Counted from the first letter of the stretch, positions 8,299 to 16,547 are shown. The stretch: 64,000 nucleotides of DNA from Kibdelosporangium persicum (GCF_013280595.1 NZ_JAAATY010000034.1:41636-105635), one strand, 5' to 3'. Program-made: numbers and translations. The notes: a model not told the origin generated them from the sequence alone.

Positions 8299-9402
8299 AT
8301 GATCCCTATCACCGTGGTCGACGTCGCCGACGCCGAGCCATACGTACTGGAAGTCCTTCGCTCCGGCGTCATCGCGCAAGGCCCGATGGTCAAGCGTTTC
8401 GAGGACGCGTTCGCAGAGGTCGCGGGCGTCGAGCACGCGGTCGGCGTGAACAGTGGCACGACCGCGCTGGTCGCATCCATCGAGGTACTGGACCTGCAGC
8501 CGGGTGACGAGGTGATCACCTCACCGTTCACCTTCGTCGCGACGCTGAACGCGATCCTGGAGGCCGGCGCCTCGGTGCGGTTCGCCGACATCCGCGACGA
8601 CGACTTCGCCATCGACCCGGACGCCGTGGCCGCCGCGCTGAGCCCGCGTACCAAGGTCCTGATGCCGGTGCACCTGTACGGCCAGATGGCCGACATGACC
8701 AGGCTCATGCCGTTGGCCGCCGAGCACGGCCTGGCTGTGGTGGAGGACTCCGCCCAGGCCGTCGGCGCGACGCTGGACGGCAAGCCGGCCGGTAGCTACG
8801 GCCTCGGCTGCTTCTCGCTGTACGCGACGAAGAACATCACCACCGCCGAGGGCGGCGTGATCACCACGAACGACGCCGCGCTGGCCGACCGTCTGCGCGT
8901 GCTGCGTAACCAGGGCATGCGCGCCCGCTACCAGTACGAGATGGCCGGCCACAACTACCGGCTGACCGACCTGCACGCTGCCGTCGGCATCCCGCAGCTG
9001 GAGAAGCTGCCGCGGATCACCGAGGCACGCCAGCGCAACGCCGAGGCGCTGTCCAAGGGCCTGGCCGGGCTGCCAGGGCTGGAGCTGCCCGCCGTCCTTC
9101 CTGGACGTACCCACGTGTGGCACCAGTACACGGTGCGGATCACCGAGGACGCGCCGATCAGCCGCGAGGAGTTCTCCGCGAAGCTGACGGAGAAGGGCGT
9201 GGGCAACGGGATCTACTACCCGAAGGTCGTGTTCGACTACGACTGCTACCGGGACAACCCGAAGATCACGGCGGCGCTCGAGGACGTGCCGGTCGCCACC
9301 CGCGTCGCGCGGGAAGTCCTGTCGCTGCCGGTGCACCCGAAGCTCACCGACTCCGATGTGGACACCATCGTCGAGACGATCAGGGAGGTGCTGGGCGCAT
9401 GA
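8299..9402 (+). CDS. DegT/DnrJ/EryC1-type sugar aminotransferase
   Basis: A 367-residue PLP enzyme of the nucleotide-sugar aminotransferase family. NSGTTAL near residue 51 binds the PLP phosphate, VEDSAQA has Asp150 contacting the pyridine nitrogen, and SLYATKNITTAEGG gives Lys178 as the Schiff-base lysine. The family transfers an amino group, usually from glutamate, to a keto nucleotide sugar. The 4-bp overlap with the Gfo/Idh/MocA dehydrogenase resembles WbpE/WbpB and GnnB/GnnA pairs, which make 3-amino sugars. The ATG at 8299 has GATGGAG upstream; a longer in-frame reading from 8092 is rejected because the fold begins at MIPITVVD. Confidence 0.9.
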   Translation: MIPITVVDVADAEPYVLEVLRSGVIAQGPMVKRFEDAFAEVAGVEHAVGVNSGTTALVASIEVLDLQPGDEVITSPFTFVATLNAILEAGASVRFADIRDDDFAIDPDAVAAALSPRTKVLMPVHLYGQMADMTRLMPLAAEHGLAVVEDSAQAVGATLDGKPAGSYGLGCFSLYATKNITTAEGGVITTNDAALADRLRVLRNQGMRARYQYEMAGHNYRLTDLHAAVGIPQLEKLPRITEARQRNAEALSKGLAGLPGLELPAVLPGRTHVWHQYTVRITEDAPISREEFSAKLTEKGVGNGIYYPKVVFDYDCYRDNPKITAALEDVPVATRVAREVLSLPVHPKLTDSDVDTIVETIREVLGA

Positions 9403-10379
9403 CGGCCTCGCCCCGTATCGCACTGGTCGGCTCCGGCCGGATGGGCTCGCTGCACGCCCGTGTGCTGGCTCAGTCGCCCCGCGCGGACTTCGTCCGGCTG
9501 ATCGAGAAGAACGAGGAGACCGGTCGCGCGGTCGCCGAGAAGTGGGACGTCGAATGGGTCCCCGAGCTGGACTCGCTCGACGGCATCGACGCGGTCGTGA
9601 TCGCCGCGGCGACCGAGGCGCACTACGACATCGCCAAGCGCGTGATGGAGCTCGGCAAGCCGCTGCTGGTGGAGAAGCCGCTCACGCCGACCTTCGCCCA
9701 GTCGGAGGAACTGGTGAAGGAGTCCGAAACGCGCGGTTTGCCGCTCGTGTGCGGTTTCCTCGAGCGCTTCAACCCGGCGGTGATGACGGCGCGCCAGTTC
9801 GTCAGCGACATCGCCCAGATCCACGCGGTCCGGCACTCGCCGTTCGTGCCCCGGATCAAGACGGGCGTGGCGACGGACCTGCTGATCCACGACGTCGACC
9901 TGGCGATCCGCTTCCTCGGCGAGGTGCCCAGCGCGGTGAAGGGCTCGTTCGGCTACTTCCACCAGGAGTCCCGCCAGAACAACTCCGAGGACAGCGCGGA
10001 CGCCACGATGTCGTTCCCGAACGGCGCGCTGGCGACCATCTCGGCGAGCCGCATCAGCCAGCGCAAGGTCCGCCAGCTGCACGTGCTGGAGATCGACCGC
10101 CTGACGGAGATCGACCTCCTCCGCCGCGACATCACGGTCTACCGCCACGTCGAGCACGAACCGGCCCGTGACGGCGTCGGCTACAAGCAGCAGACGATCA
10201 TCGAGATCCCGACCCTGATGCCCGGCGGCGAGCCGCTGGCGGCGCAGCTGGACCACTTCCTGAACCTGCTGGAGGCGGGAGCGGGAGCGGCCGACGTGAT
10301 CAAGGAGCGGGAGGCGATCCTCCCCGCCCACCTGGCGATCGAGCAGGCCTCTCTGTCGGCCACCAACGGCCACCACTGA
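9399..10379 (+). CDS. Gfo/Idh/MocA-family sugar dehydrogenase
   Basis: A 326-residue NAD(P)-dependent oxidoreductase. The Rossmann loop is GSGRMG at 11-16, the signature EKPL starts at residue 91 with catalytic Lys92, and IHDVDLAIRFLG carries the conserved His163. Together with the upstream aminotransferase (ATGA overlap) it probably oxidises a UDP-sugar at C3 before transamination, as in WlbA/WbpB or GnnA. WbpB/WlbA enzymes regenerate NAD+ with 2-oxoglutarate, releasing 2-hydroxyglutarate, which matters because an L-2-hydroxyglutarate oxidase lies 1.2 kb downstream. The assignment to that subtype is inference. Confidence 0.85.
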   Translation: MTASPRIALVGSGRMGSLHARVLAQSPRADFVRLIEKNEETGRAVAEKWDVEWVPELDSLDGIDAVVIAAATEAHYDIAKRVMELGKPLLVEKPLTPTFAQSEELVKESETRGLPLVCGFLERFNPAVMTARQFVSDIAQIHAVRHSPFVPRIKTGVATDLLIHDVDLAIRFLGEVPSAVKGSFGYFHQESRQNNSEDSADATMSFPNGALATISASRISQRKVRQLHVLEIDRLTEIDLLRRDITVYRHVEHEPARDGVGYKQQTIIEIPTLMPGGEPLAAQLDHFLNLLEAGAGAADVIKEREAILPAHLAIEQASLSATNGHH

Positions 10380-10390
10380 GAGTCCACCTC

Positions 10391-10423
10391 AAGGCGCCCG
10401 GGACGCGAAGTCCCGGGCGCCTT
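10391..10423 (+). terminator. Perfect 14-bp hairpin terminator
   Basis: Arms 10391-10404 (AAGGCGCCCGGGAC) and 10410-10423 pair perfectly around a 5-nt loop GCGAA, 11 bp after the dehydrogenase stop. It closes the aminotransferase-dehydrogenase operon. Confidence 0.85.
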
Positions 10424-10617
10424 CGCCTACCCAGAGGTCCCATCATTCCGCCGTGCGCAAGCAGATGAGGGCACCCCGACACCGACCAGCACAGGTGGCG
10501 AAAAGCGGCAAGTGGCGAGATCCTTGTGCCACCCCTTGGCGGCCTGCCCGTCGGCGAAACACCTTTGGAAACCCAGCAACCTGAAGGACCGCACCACACC
10601 CCAAGCACAAACAACAG
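10424..10617. other. Non-coding stretch before the dispersed repeat
   Basis: Part of a 403-bp intergenic region. Reading frames here show no recognisable protein and no ribosome-binding sites. Nothing specific was found until the dispersed repeat that begins at 10618. Confidence 0.4.
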
Positions 10618-10735
10618 GCCCCCACCCGTCCCTGGGGGGCGACCCCGGACCCAGTCTACCGGGAAAAGGGCAGGTCAGAAGGGTTACCGGCCAGTTGTGG
10701 ACAACTGGATTCGCGAACGGACCGTTCGTACGGCC
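10618..10735 (+). repeat. Dispersed repeat, copy A (intergenic)
   Basis: About 118 bp that recurs in opposite orientation at 38462-38579 inside the cydDC gene, roughly 85% identical by eye. Conserved blocks are CGACCCCGGACCCAGTCTAC (10649 on), AGGTCAGAAGGGTTA, TTGTGGACAACT and GCGAACGGACCGTTCGTACG. It contains two palindromes: CCAGTTGT-gg-ACAACTGG, which holds a DnaA-box-like TTGTCCACA, and GAACGG-a-CCGTTC. Copy A lies 91 bp upstream of the glycosyltransferase start. Confidence 0.8.
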
Positions 10736-10826
10736 GGGGCCAGAGGTCATCCCGGGGAACGGGGTCCCGGCTTGTTCGGTACTGTGCGTGTCGCCCTCAA
10801 CCGAGCAGTTCGTCAGGGAGTTCACG

Positions 10827-11576
10827 ATGGCCACCGACCACCCGGTGTCACTCACCTACATCGTCCCCGCACACAACAGCACCGCCACGATCGAGGGCAC
10901 CCTGAAGGAGCTGCGTGACCGGCTCGCGGGGACGAACTCCGAGGTTCTCGTGGTGGAGAACGGCTCGACCGACGGCACGCTGGACATGCTGCACAAGATC
11001 GAGGCCAACTGGCAGACCGACGGCGTCGAGCTGCGGGTGCTGACCAGCAAGAAGGGCCTGGGCAACGCGCTGCGCCACGGCGTGGCGGAGAGCCGCGGGG
11101 CGCGGGTCTTCTTCGGCGCGGACGACCTGCCGTTCGGGTTCGACGACCTGGACAAGGCCGACAAGATCGACCACCACCAGCACAAGATGGTGATCGGCTC
11201 GAAGGCCCACCCGGAGTCCGAGGTCGGCCGCGGTGTCCTGCGTGCCGTTCTCACCTGGGGTTTCCTCACATTGCGCTTCATCGTTCTCGGAATGCGCACG
11301 CGCGACCCGCAGGGCACGTTCGCCATCGACGGCGACTGGGTGCGTTCGGTCGGGCCGCGGCTGACCGAAGAGGGCTTCCTGCTCACCACCGAGCTGACCT
11401 ACTTGGCCGAACGCAGCGGCATCAAGACCATCGAGGTCCCCGTCCGCCTGCGTGAGTCGCACGGGGCGCACGGCAGCCGTATCCGGATCAGCGACGTGTG
11501 GAAGATGGGCCTCGGTCTGGTGACGGTCCGGATGCGGCACCGTAAGGGCGCTCGTCCGGTCGCCAGCGTCGCCTAG
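10827..11576 (+). CDS. Glycosyltransferase family 2 protein
   Basis: A 249-residue GT-A fold enzyme resembling dolichyl-phosphate sugar synthases. YIVPAHNSTATI begins the fold, VVENGSTDGT holds the nucleotide-sugar aspartate, and FFGADD at 96-100 is the metal-binding DxD-like motif. No transmembrane tail is evident, so it is cytoplasmic or peripheral. The ATG at 10827 is preceded by AGGGAG at 8-nt spacing; an upstream in-frame extension is rejected. It overlaps the L-2-hydroxyglutarate oxidase gene by one base. It may attach the sugar made by the neighbouring genes to a polyprenyl carrier (inference). Confidence 0.85.
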   Translation: MATDHPVSLTYIVPAHNSTATIEGTLKELRDRLAGTNSEVLVVENGSTDGTLDMLHKIEANWQTDGVELRVLTSKKGLGNALRHGVAESRGARVFFGADDLPFGFDDLDKADKIDHHQHKMVIGSKAHPESEVGRGVLRAVLTWGFLTLRFIVLGMRTRDPQGTFAIDGDWVRSVGPRLTEEGFLLTTELTYLAERSGIKTIEVPVRLRESHGAHGSRIRISDVWKMGLGLVTVRMRHRKGARPVASVA

Positions 11577-12766
11577 TGGCGCGCCACGTAGTCGTCATCG
11601 GGGGCGGGATCGTCGGGCTGGCGGTCGCGCGCGAGCTGACCACGCGCGGCAACCGGGTCACGGTCCTGGAGAAGGAAAACCGTTGGGCGGCCCATCAAAC
11701 GGGCCACAACAGCAACGTCGTGCACGCCGGGCTGTACTACAAGCCCGGCTCGTTCAAGGCCCGGATGTCGGTGGCGGGCAACAAGTCCGTCATCGCGTTC
11801 GCCCGTGATCACGGTGTCGGCGTCGAGGTGTGCGGCAAACTCGTGGTCGCCACGTCCGAGGACGAACTGCCCGCACTGTACACATTGGAATCACGGGCCA
11901 AGGCCAACGGTGTTCCGGCGGATCTGATCTCGCCCGCCGAGGCGCGCGAGTACGAGCCCGAAGTGTCCTGTGTCGCCGCGCTTCGTGTGCACAGCACGGC
12001 GATCATCGACTTCCCCGGTGTCTGCGAGGCCTTGGTCAAGCAGCTCGCCTGCGCGGACCTCCGACTGTCCACTCCGGCCCTGGGCATCCGCCCCGGCCGG
12101 AACGGCGGCGTGGAGATCGCCACGGGCCAGGAGGTTCTGCGTGCCGACGCGTTGGTGAACTGCGCCGGGCTGCACAGCGATCGGGTCGCCCGGTTGGCGG
12201 GTTTGACGCCACGGGCGCGGATCGTGCCGTTCCGGGGCGAGTACTACGAGCTCAAGCCGGAGCGACGGCACCTCGTCCGCGGGTTGATCTACCCGGTGCC
12301 TGATGCCGCGTTGCCGTTCCTCGGTGTGCATCTGACGCGGATGCTCGACGGCAGTGTGCACGCCGGACCGAATGCCGTGCTTGCGTTGCGGCGCGAAGGA
12401 TACCGCTGGCGTGACGTGTCCGTCGGTGACCTGCTCGACACTGCGCGGTTCGCTGGTTCCTGGCGGCTGGCAAGGAAATTCGGTCGCACCGGTGTCGACG
12501 AAGTGTTGCGGTCGTTGTCGCGCAAGCGTTTCGCCGCGAGCCTCGCGCGGCTCGTCCCCGCGGTGCAGGCCGAGGATCTGGTCCGCTGCACGGCAGGTGT
12601 CCGTGCGCAGGCCTTGTTGCCGGACGGGTCGTTGGTGGACGACTTCCTCATCGAGACCGCGCCACACCAGGTGCACGTGCTCAACGCGCCGTCACCCGCC
12701 GCGACGAGCGCCTTGGAGATCGCGCGCTACGTGGCCGACCAGGTGGTCCCCCGGGCCAAGGGTTAA
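11576..12766 (+). CDS. lhgO: L-2-hydroxyglutarate oxidase
   Basis: A 396-residue FAD-dependent oxidoreductase of the DAO/LhgO family. The dinucleotide loop GGGIVGLAVARELT is at 9-22, HQTGHNSNVVHAGLYYKPGS (residues 40-59) is diagnostic of LhgO, and RCTAGVRAQAL and LNAPSPAATSALEIA are typical C-terminal blocks. It oxidises L-2-hydroxyglutarate to 2-oxoglutarate and gives the electrons to the respiratory chain. It starts at a GTG sharing one base with the glycosyltransferase stop, so the two are cotranscribed. Its presence beside a WbpB-like dehydrogenase suggests it recycles that enzyme's 2-hydroxyglutarate. Confidence 0.88.
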   Translation: MARHVVVIGGGIVGLAVARELTTRGNRVTVLEKENRWAAHQTGHNSNVVHAGLYYKPGSFKARMSVAGNKSVIAFARDHGVGVEVCGKLVVATSEDELPALYTLESRAKANGVPADLISPAEAREYEPEVSCVAALRVHSTAIIDFPGVCEALVKQLACADLRLSTPALGIRPGRNGGVEIATGQEVLRADALVNCAGLHSDRVARLAGLTPRARIVPFRGEYYELKPERRHLVRGLIYPVPDAALPFLGVHLTRMLDGSVHAGPNAVLALRREGYRWRDVSVGDLLDTARFAGSWRLARKFGRTGVDEVLRSLSRKRFAASLARLVPAVQAEDLVRCTAGVRAQALLPDGSLVDDFLIETAPHQVHVLNAPSPAATSALEIARYVADQVVPRAKG

Positions 12767-13101
12767 CCCCAGCCGAGTTCGTGCAGGCGGTGGTCGTCGA
12801 TGCCGAAGTGGTGGGCGATCTCGTGGACCACGGTCACAGCCACCTCCTCGACCACGTCGTCCTCCGTCTCGCAGATCTCCAGGATCGGCTGGCGGTAGAT
12901 GCTGATCCGGTCCGGCAGGACGCCGCCGTAGCTGGAGGTCCGCTCGGTCAGCGCGATCCCGTGGTACAGGCCGAGGATCGACGGCGCCTCTTCGTTGTAC
13001 TCCTCCACCAGCACCACGACGTTGTCCATGGCCCTGGCGAACTCGCGGGGCACCAGGTCCAACGCGTCGCTGACGAGTTCCTCGAACCTTGCCCGTGACA
13101 T
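12763..13101 (-). CDS. Small zincin-like metallopeptidase
   Basis: A 112-residue cytoplasmic protein of the actinobacterial metallopeptidase (DUF1025-like, minimal zincin) family. VVHEIAHHFGIDDHRL near the C-terminus supplies His93, Glu94, His97 and probably a third ligand in DDHRL. No signal peptide. The ATG start is chosen; a GTG two codons upstream is also possible. Its stop codon overlaps that of the convergent lhgO gene within the sequence TTAA. Confidence 0.8.
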   Translation of the reverse strand: MSRARFEELVSDALDLVPREFARAMDNVVVLVEEYNEEAPSILGLYHGIALTERTSSYGGVLPDRISIYRQPILEICETEDDVVEEVAVTVVHEIAHHFGIDDHRLHELGWG

Positions 13102-13117
13102 CTCCACCGGCACCAGG

Positions 13118-14119
13118 TCACCCGCCGGGCGTGGAGGTCGGGGTGGTGCTGCCGCTCGGCGGCGGGGTGGCGGGCTGGCCGGTCTGGCCCGCGCCCTTGA
13201 CGCTGCCGCTGATCGGCGCGAGGCCGGAGTTGTCCTTGAGGGGCGCGCCGACCTTGCAGACCGCACGGTGCGAGCCCGCGTCCCAGCTTTCCTGCTTGCG
13301 CGTGTCCCAGGTCAGCGAGAGACCCTGGGCGGCCAGGTCCAGGTTGCCGGAGTACTCCGCGGCCAGCTTCGGGCACTGGTCGAGCATCGCGGTCTGCTGC
13401 TGCTCCTCGGAGGGGAACGTGCCGTCGGTGAACGTCTGCGACAGGTCGATCACGCCGACGATCTCGTACGCGTGCTCCTTCTCGCAGGGCACCGGGTCGC
13501 CGACGTTCTTCTCGACCAGCGCCAGGCAGGTGCCCACGTCGTAGATGTCGGACTGGTCCTGGTTCTTGGCCGAGCCGGTGGTCGCCACCAGCGTCTTGCC
13601 GGACGGCGTGGCGCGCTGCAGGCCGCAGCGGAGCTTCCGGTCGCCGTCCCGCCACTGTTCGTCGCTCGGCTTCAGCGCGCCGACGCTGTACTTGCCGAAC
13701 GGGTCGAGCTTGCCGCCGAGATACCCGGCCGCGCCGGTGGTGCACTTCTGCTTGGCGATGTCACGCCACACCTCTTCACTCGGTGACGGCGCGCTGTCGT
13801 TGTACTCACCCGAGATGTCGACGTCGCCGGTCACCTCGAAAAGGTGGGGCTGATCACATCCGACCGGCTTCATGTCCGAGCCGTCCGGCTTCCAGGTCAG
13901 GCAGCTGCCCGCGGGCGCCTCGAACGCGGCGGCCAGGTTGGCGGCCGCGTCGTCGTCGGTCGCGGTCGACCTGCCGCCGCCACCGCCACCGGCGACCGGC
14001 CAGGAGAAAACCATGCTCAGGGTCAGGACCAGCAGCGCACCGACGAACGCACCGGCCATGACCAGGCGTGTGCTCAAGGTCGGGCCGCCGGAGCGAAACC
14101 GTTGGGCGTTCGTGGACAT
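13118..14119 (-). CDS. Septum-formation family membrane protein
   Basis: A 333-residue protein of the actinobacterial Septum_form family. It has a short cytoplasmic tail, one transmembrane helix near residues 18-42, a glycine run GGGGGG and then an extracytoplasmic domain. Two repeats follow, GSCLTWKPDG..PVGCDQPHLFEVTG and GTCLALVEKN..PVPCEKEHAYEIVG, each with paired cysteines. The C-terminus is Pro/Ser/Thr-rich and probably disordered. The exact role in division is not established. It lies 16 bp upstream of the zincin gene and may be cotranscribed with it. Confidence 0.75.
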   Translation of the reverse strand: MSTNAQRFRSGGPTLSTRLVMAGAFVGALLVLTLSMVFSWPVAGGGGGGRSTATDDDAAANLAAAFEAPAGSCLTWKPDGSDMKPVGCDQPHLFEVTGDVDISGEYNDSAPSPSEEVWRDIAKQKCTTGAAGYLGGKLDPFGKYSVGALKPSDEQWRDGDRKLRCGLQRATPSGKTLVATTGSAKNQDQSDIYDVGTCLALVEKNVGDPVPCEKEHAYEIVGVIDLSQTFTDGTFPSEEQQQTAMLDQCPKLAAEYSGNLDLAAQGLSLTWDTRKQESWDAGSHRAVCKVGAPLKDNSGLAPISGSVKGAGQTGQPATPPPSGSTTPTSTPGG

Positions 14120-14242
14120 CTACTCCATCATGCCGTACCTGACCGGGTGGGCGGATGTGTGTTGCGATCAGGACACTCCTCGCCACGCCCGTCCCCACGT
14201 ATGAGGTCGGCGAATGTACTGTCCGCGAGTGGGAGGGCCCGG

Positions 14243-14866
14243 ATGACAGACAACAGGGACGACAACGTCGAGCCCAGCCGTGAGCAGCCACAGCCGCAGC
14301 CACCGGCTGAGCCCAGGCGTGGCGCGATGCGCTTCCAGGACGCGGAGACGACCACCCCGCGGGAACCGACGCTGGCCGAGAAGAGGGCTATGCGTAGGGC
14401 GCGTGACGAAGAGAAAGAGCAGCAGCGGGCACTCGTCGCGGAGGCCGAACGCAAGTCCCTGCGCCGCCGTCGCGTGATGATCGGTGCCGGTGTGACCGTC
14501 GGCATCGTCGCGACGGTCGCCGTTTGGTACGCGGCCGCGACACCCGACGAGGTCACCGCGTACTGCGTGGACGAGAGCAACACAGTGTCGTCGGACGACA
14601 ACATCTGCTCGGAGGAGTACGTACGCAGCCACGGCGGCTACCACGCGGGTGGCTTTTGGTTCATCCCGATCGGCAACGGTCAGTACCGCAGCTATCACTA
14701 CAACTACGGCGGCACGGTGACCGGCACCGGCCCCAACCGTCGCGTGTCCGGCGGGTCCACCGCCGCGCCCGGCAGCGGCACGACCGTCAAGAGCGGTACG
14801 TCCGGCAAGACAATCCAGCGCGGTGGCTTCGGTGTGAGCAGCGGCGGCAAGAGCGGAGGCAGCTGA
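14243..14866 (+). CDS. YgiB/UPF0441-like membrane-anchored protein
   Basis: A 207-residue protein with a charged, proline-rich cytoplasmic N-region (1-75), one transmembrane helix near 78-98 and an outer domain. That domain has two cysteines (AYCVDES, NICSEEY), HAGGFWFIPIGNGQYRSYHY and a glycine/serine tail containing RGGFG, a motif shared with E. coli YgiB. It is followed one base later by an ATP-grasp gene like ygiC/yjfC and then a DUF350 gene like yjfL. Function unknown. GGGAGG precedes the ATG at 14243; the long in-frame upstream extension is not supported. Confidence 0.7.
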   Translation: MTDNRDDNVEPSREQPQPQPPAEPRRGAMRFQDAETTTPREPTLAEKRAMRRARDEEKEQQRALVAEAERKSLRRRRVMIGAGVTVGIVATVAVWYAAATPDEVTAYCVDESNTVSSDDNICSEEYVRSHGGYHAGGFWFIPIGNGQYRSYHYNYGGTVTGTGPNRRVSGGSTAAPGSGTTVKSGTSGKTIQRGGFGVSSGGKSGGS

Positions 14867-14867
14867 G

Positions 14868-16034
14868 TTGCACCGGGAGTCCTCGCAACCCCGGCGGGAC
14901 TGGCAGAGCAAGATCGCGGAACAGGGTCTGGTGTTCGGCACGCCTGCCCGCGACGAAGCCGGTAACCGGCGTCCCTACTGGGACGAGTCCGTGCACTACG
15001 TGTTCGACATCGACGAGATCCTCTCGATCGAGGCCGACGTCGAACTGCTGCACTCGATGTGCCTCGAAGCCGTGGACACGGTCGTGACCACCGAGCGGTA
15101 CAAGGACTTCGGCATCCCCGAATGGACCTGGCCGCACATCGCCGAGTCGTGGCGGCGGCACGACCCGCACGTCTACGGCCGGTTCGACCTGCGCTACGAC
15201 GGGTCGGGCCCGGCGAAACTGCTGGAGTACAACGCCGACACACCGACCTCCCTGCTGGAGGCCGCGGTCGTGCAGTGGTTCTGGAAGACCGACGTCTTCC
15301 CGGACGACGACCAGTGGAACTCCATCCACGAGAAGCTGGTCGAGCGCTGGCGTGAGATCGGCGACAAGCTCCCGTCGACCGAGGTGCACTTCACCTGGTC
15401 GACCGCGGACCCGACCGGCGAGGACCACGTCACCACGGCGTACCTGCAGGAGACCGCGGCCGAAGGCGGGCTGGACACGGTCGGCCTGGCGATCGAGGAG
15501 ATCGGCTGGCACTCGCTGCTCAAGCGGTTCGTCGACCTCGAAGAGGCACCGATGAACGCCATCGTCAAGCTCTACCCCTGGGAGTGGGTGGTCGACGAGG
15601 AGTTCGGCAGGCGCGCGGTGGAGAGCCTGCCGCAGACGCTGTGGATCGAGCCGCTGTGGAAGATGCTGCTGTCCAACAAGGCGCTGCTGGCGATCCTCTG
15701 GGAGATGTACCCGGGGCACCCGAACCTGCTGCCCGCCTTCCTGGACCAGCCGGGCCTGCTCACCGAGTACGTGCGCAAACCGCGGCTGGGGCGGGAAGGC
15801 TCGAACATCCAGATCGTGGCTCCGGGCTACGAGACCCAGACCGGGGGCGTCTACGGCCAGGAAGGCTTCGTCTACCAGGCGTTCGACCCGCTGCCGGAGT
15901 TCGACGGCTACCGGCCCGCGCTGGGGGCGTGGATCGTCGGCGACTCGGCCGCCGGACTGGGCATCCGCGAGACAGCGGGCCTGGTCACCGACGATGGTGC
16001 GGCGTTTGTCCCCCATCGCATCCCGGAATCGTGA
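14868..16034 (+). CDS. Glutathionylspermidine synthase-like ATP-grasp ligase
   Basis: A 388-residue member of the GspS C-terminal (YgiC/YjfC) family. Landmarks are ARDEAGNRRPYWDESVHYVF near the N-terminus, LLEYNADTPTSLLEAAVVQW near 120, LYPWEWVVDEEFG and the C-terminal GGVYGQEGFVYQAF. The family fold makes amide bonds with ATP. Actinomycetes generally lack glutathione, so another substrate is likely. It starts at a TTG one base after the YgiB-like stop with GGAGG upstream, indicating translational coupling, and is followed by the DUF350 gene after 42 bp. Confidence 0.85.
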   Translation: MHRESSQPRRDWQSKIAEQGLVFGTPARDEAGNRRPYWDESVHYVFDIDEILSIEADVELLHSMCLEAVDTVVTTERYKDFGIPEWTWPHIAESWRRHDPHVYGRFDLRYDGSGPAKLLEYNADTPTSLLEAAVVQWFWKTDVFPDDDQWNSIHEKLVERWREIGDKLPSTEVHFTWSTADPTGEDHVTTAYLQETAAEGGLDTVGLAIEEIGWHSLLKRFVDLEEAPMNAIVKLYPWEWVVDEEFGRRAVESLPQTLWIEPLWKMLLSNKALLAILWEMYPGHPNLLPAFLDQPGLLTEYVRKPRLGREGSNIQIVAPGYETQTGGVYGQEGFVYQAFDPLPEFDGYRPALGAWIVGDSAAGLGIRETAGLVTDDGAAFVPHRIPES

Positions 16035-16076
16035 TAATCCACCAACCCGACATGTCCATTTAGGCCGGAGGGACCC

Positions 16077-16538
16077 GTGCAGCACACCACCCAGATCCTT
16101 GCGCTCGACCCTGACTTCGGAGCGCAACTCGGCCGGGGCATCGGCGCGATCGCGCTGTACGCGATCGTCGGCCTCGCGCTGATCCTGGCGGGCTTCTACG
16201 CCATCGACTGGACCACGCCGGGCAAGCTGACCGACCTGGTCCGCACCGGCAGGCCGAACGCGGTCCTGATCACCTCGGCCGGCCTGGTCAGCATGGCCTT
16301 CATCATCGTGCTGGCGATCACCTCGTCGGCCAGTGACCTCACCGCCGGCCTGATCACGTCGCTGGTCTACGGCCTGCTCGGCATCATCGTGCAGGTCGCG
16401 GCCGTGCGAATCCTGGAGTGGGCGACGCGGATCGACATCGGCGAGGTCATCCAGGCCGAAAGGTTCACCCCGGCCAGCGTCGTGGTCGCGTCCGCGCACG
16501 TGGCCCTCGGTCTCGTCGTGGCCGTCGCCATCAGCTGA
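16077..16538 (+). CDS. DUF350 membrane protein (YjfL-like)
   Basis: A 153-residue integral membrane protein with four hydrophobic helices (about 22-42, 62-82, 92-112, 130-150). The middle has the family-typical ILEWATRIDIGEVIQ. In E. coli yjfL lies in a cluster with yjfC and yjfM, matching the order here. The function of the family is not known. The GTG start is preceded by GGAGGG. A strong hairpin follows, closing the three-gene operon. Confidence 0.8.
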   Translation: MQHTTQILALDPDFGAQLGRGIGAIALYAIVGLALILAGFYAIDWTTPGKLTDLVRTGRPNAVLITSAGLVSMAFIIVLAITSSASDLTAGLITSLVYGLLGIIVQVAAVRILEWATRIDIGEVIQAERFTPASVVVASAHVALGLVVAVAIS

Positions 16539-16547
16539 CCCCCTTGT

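Noticed and set aside
10424..10826. Riboswitch or 6C-like RNA
   Set aside because: No conserved loop motifs; the only structure is the dispersed repeat described separately.
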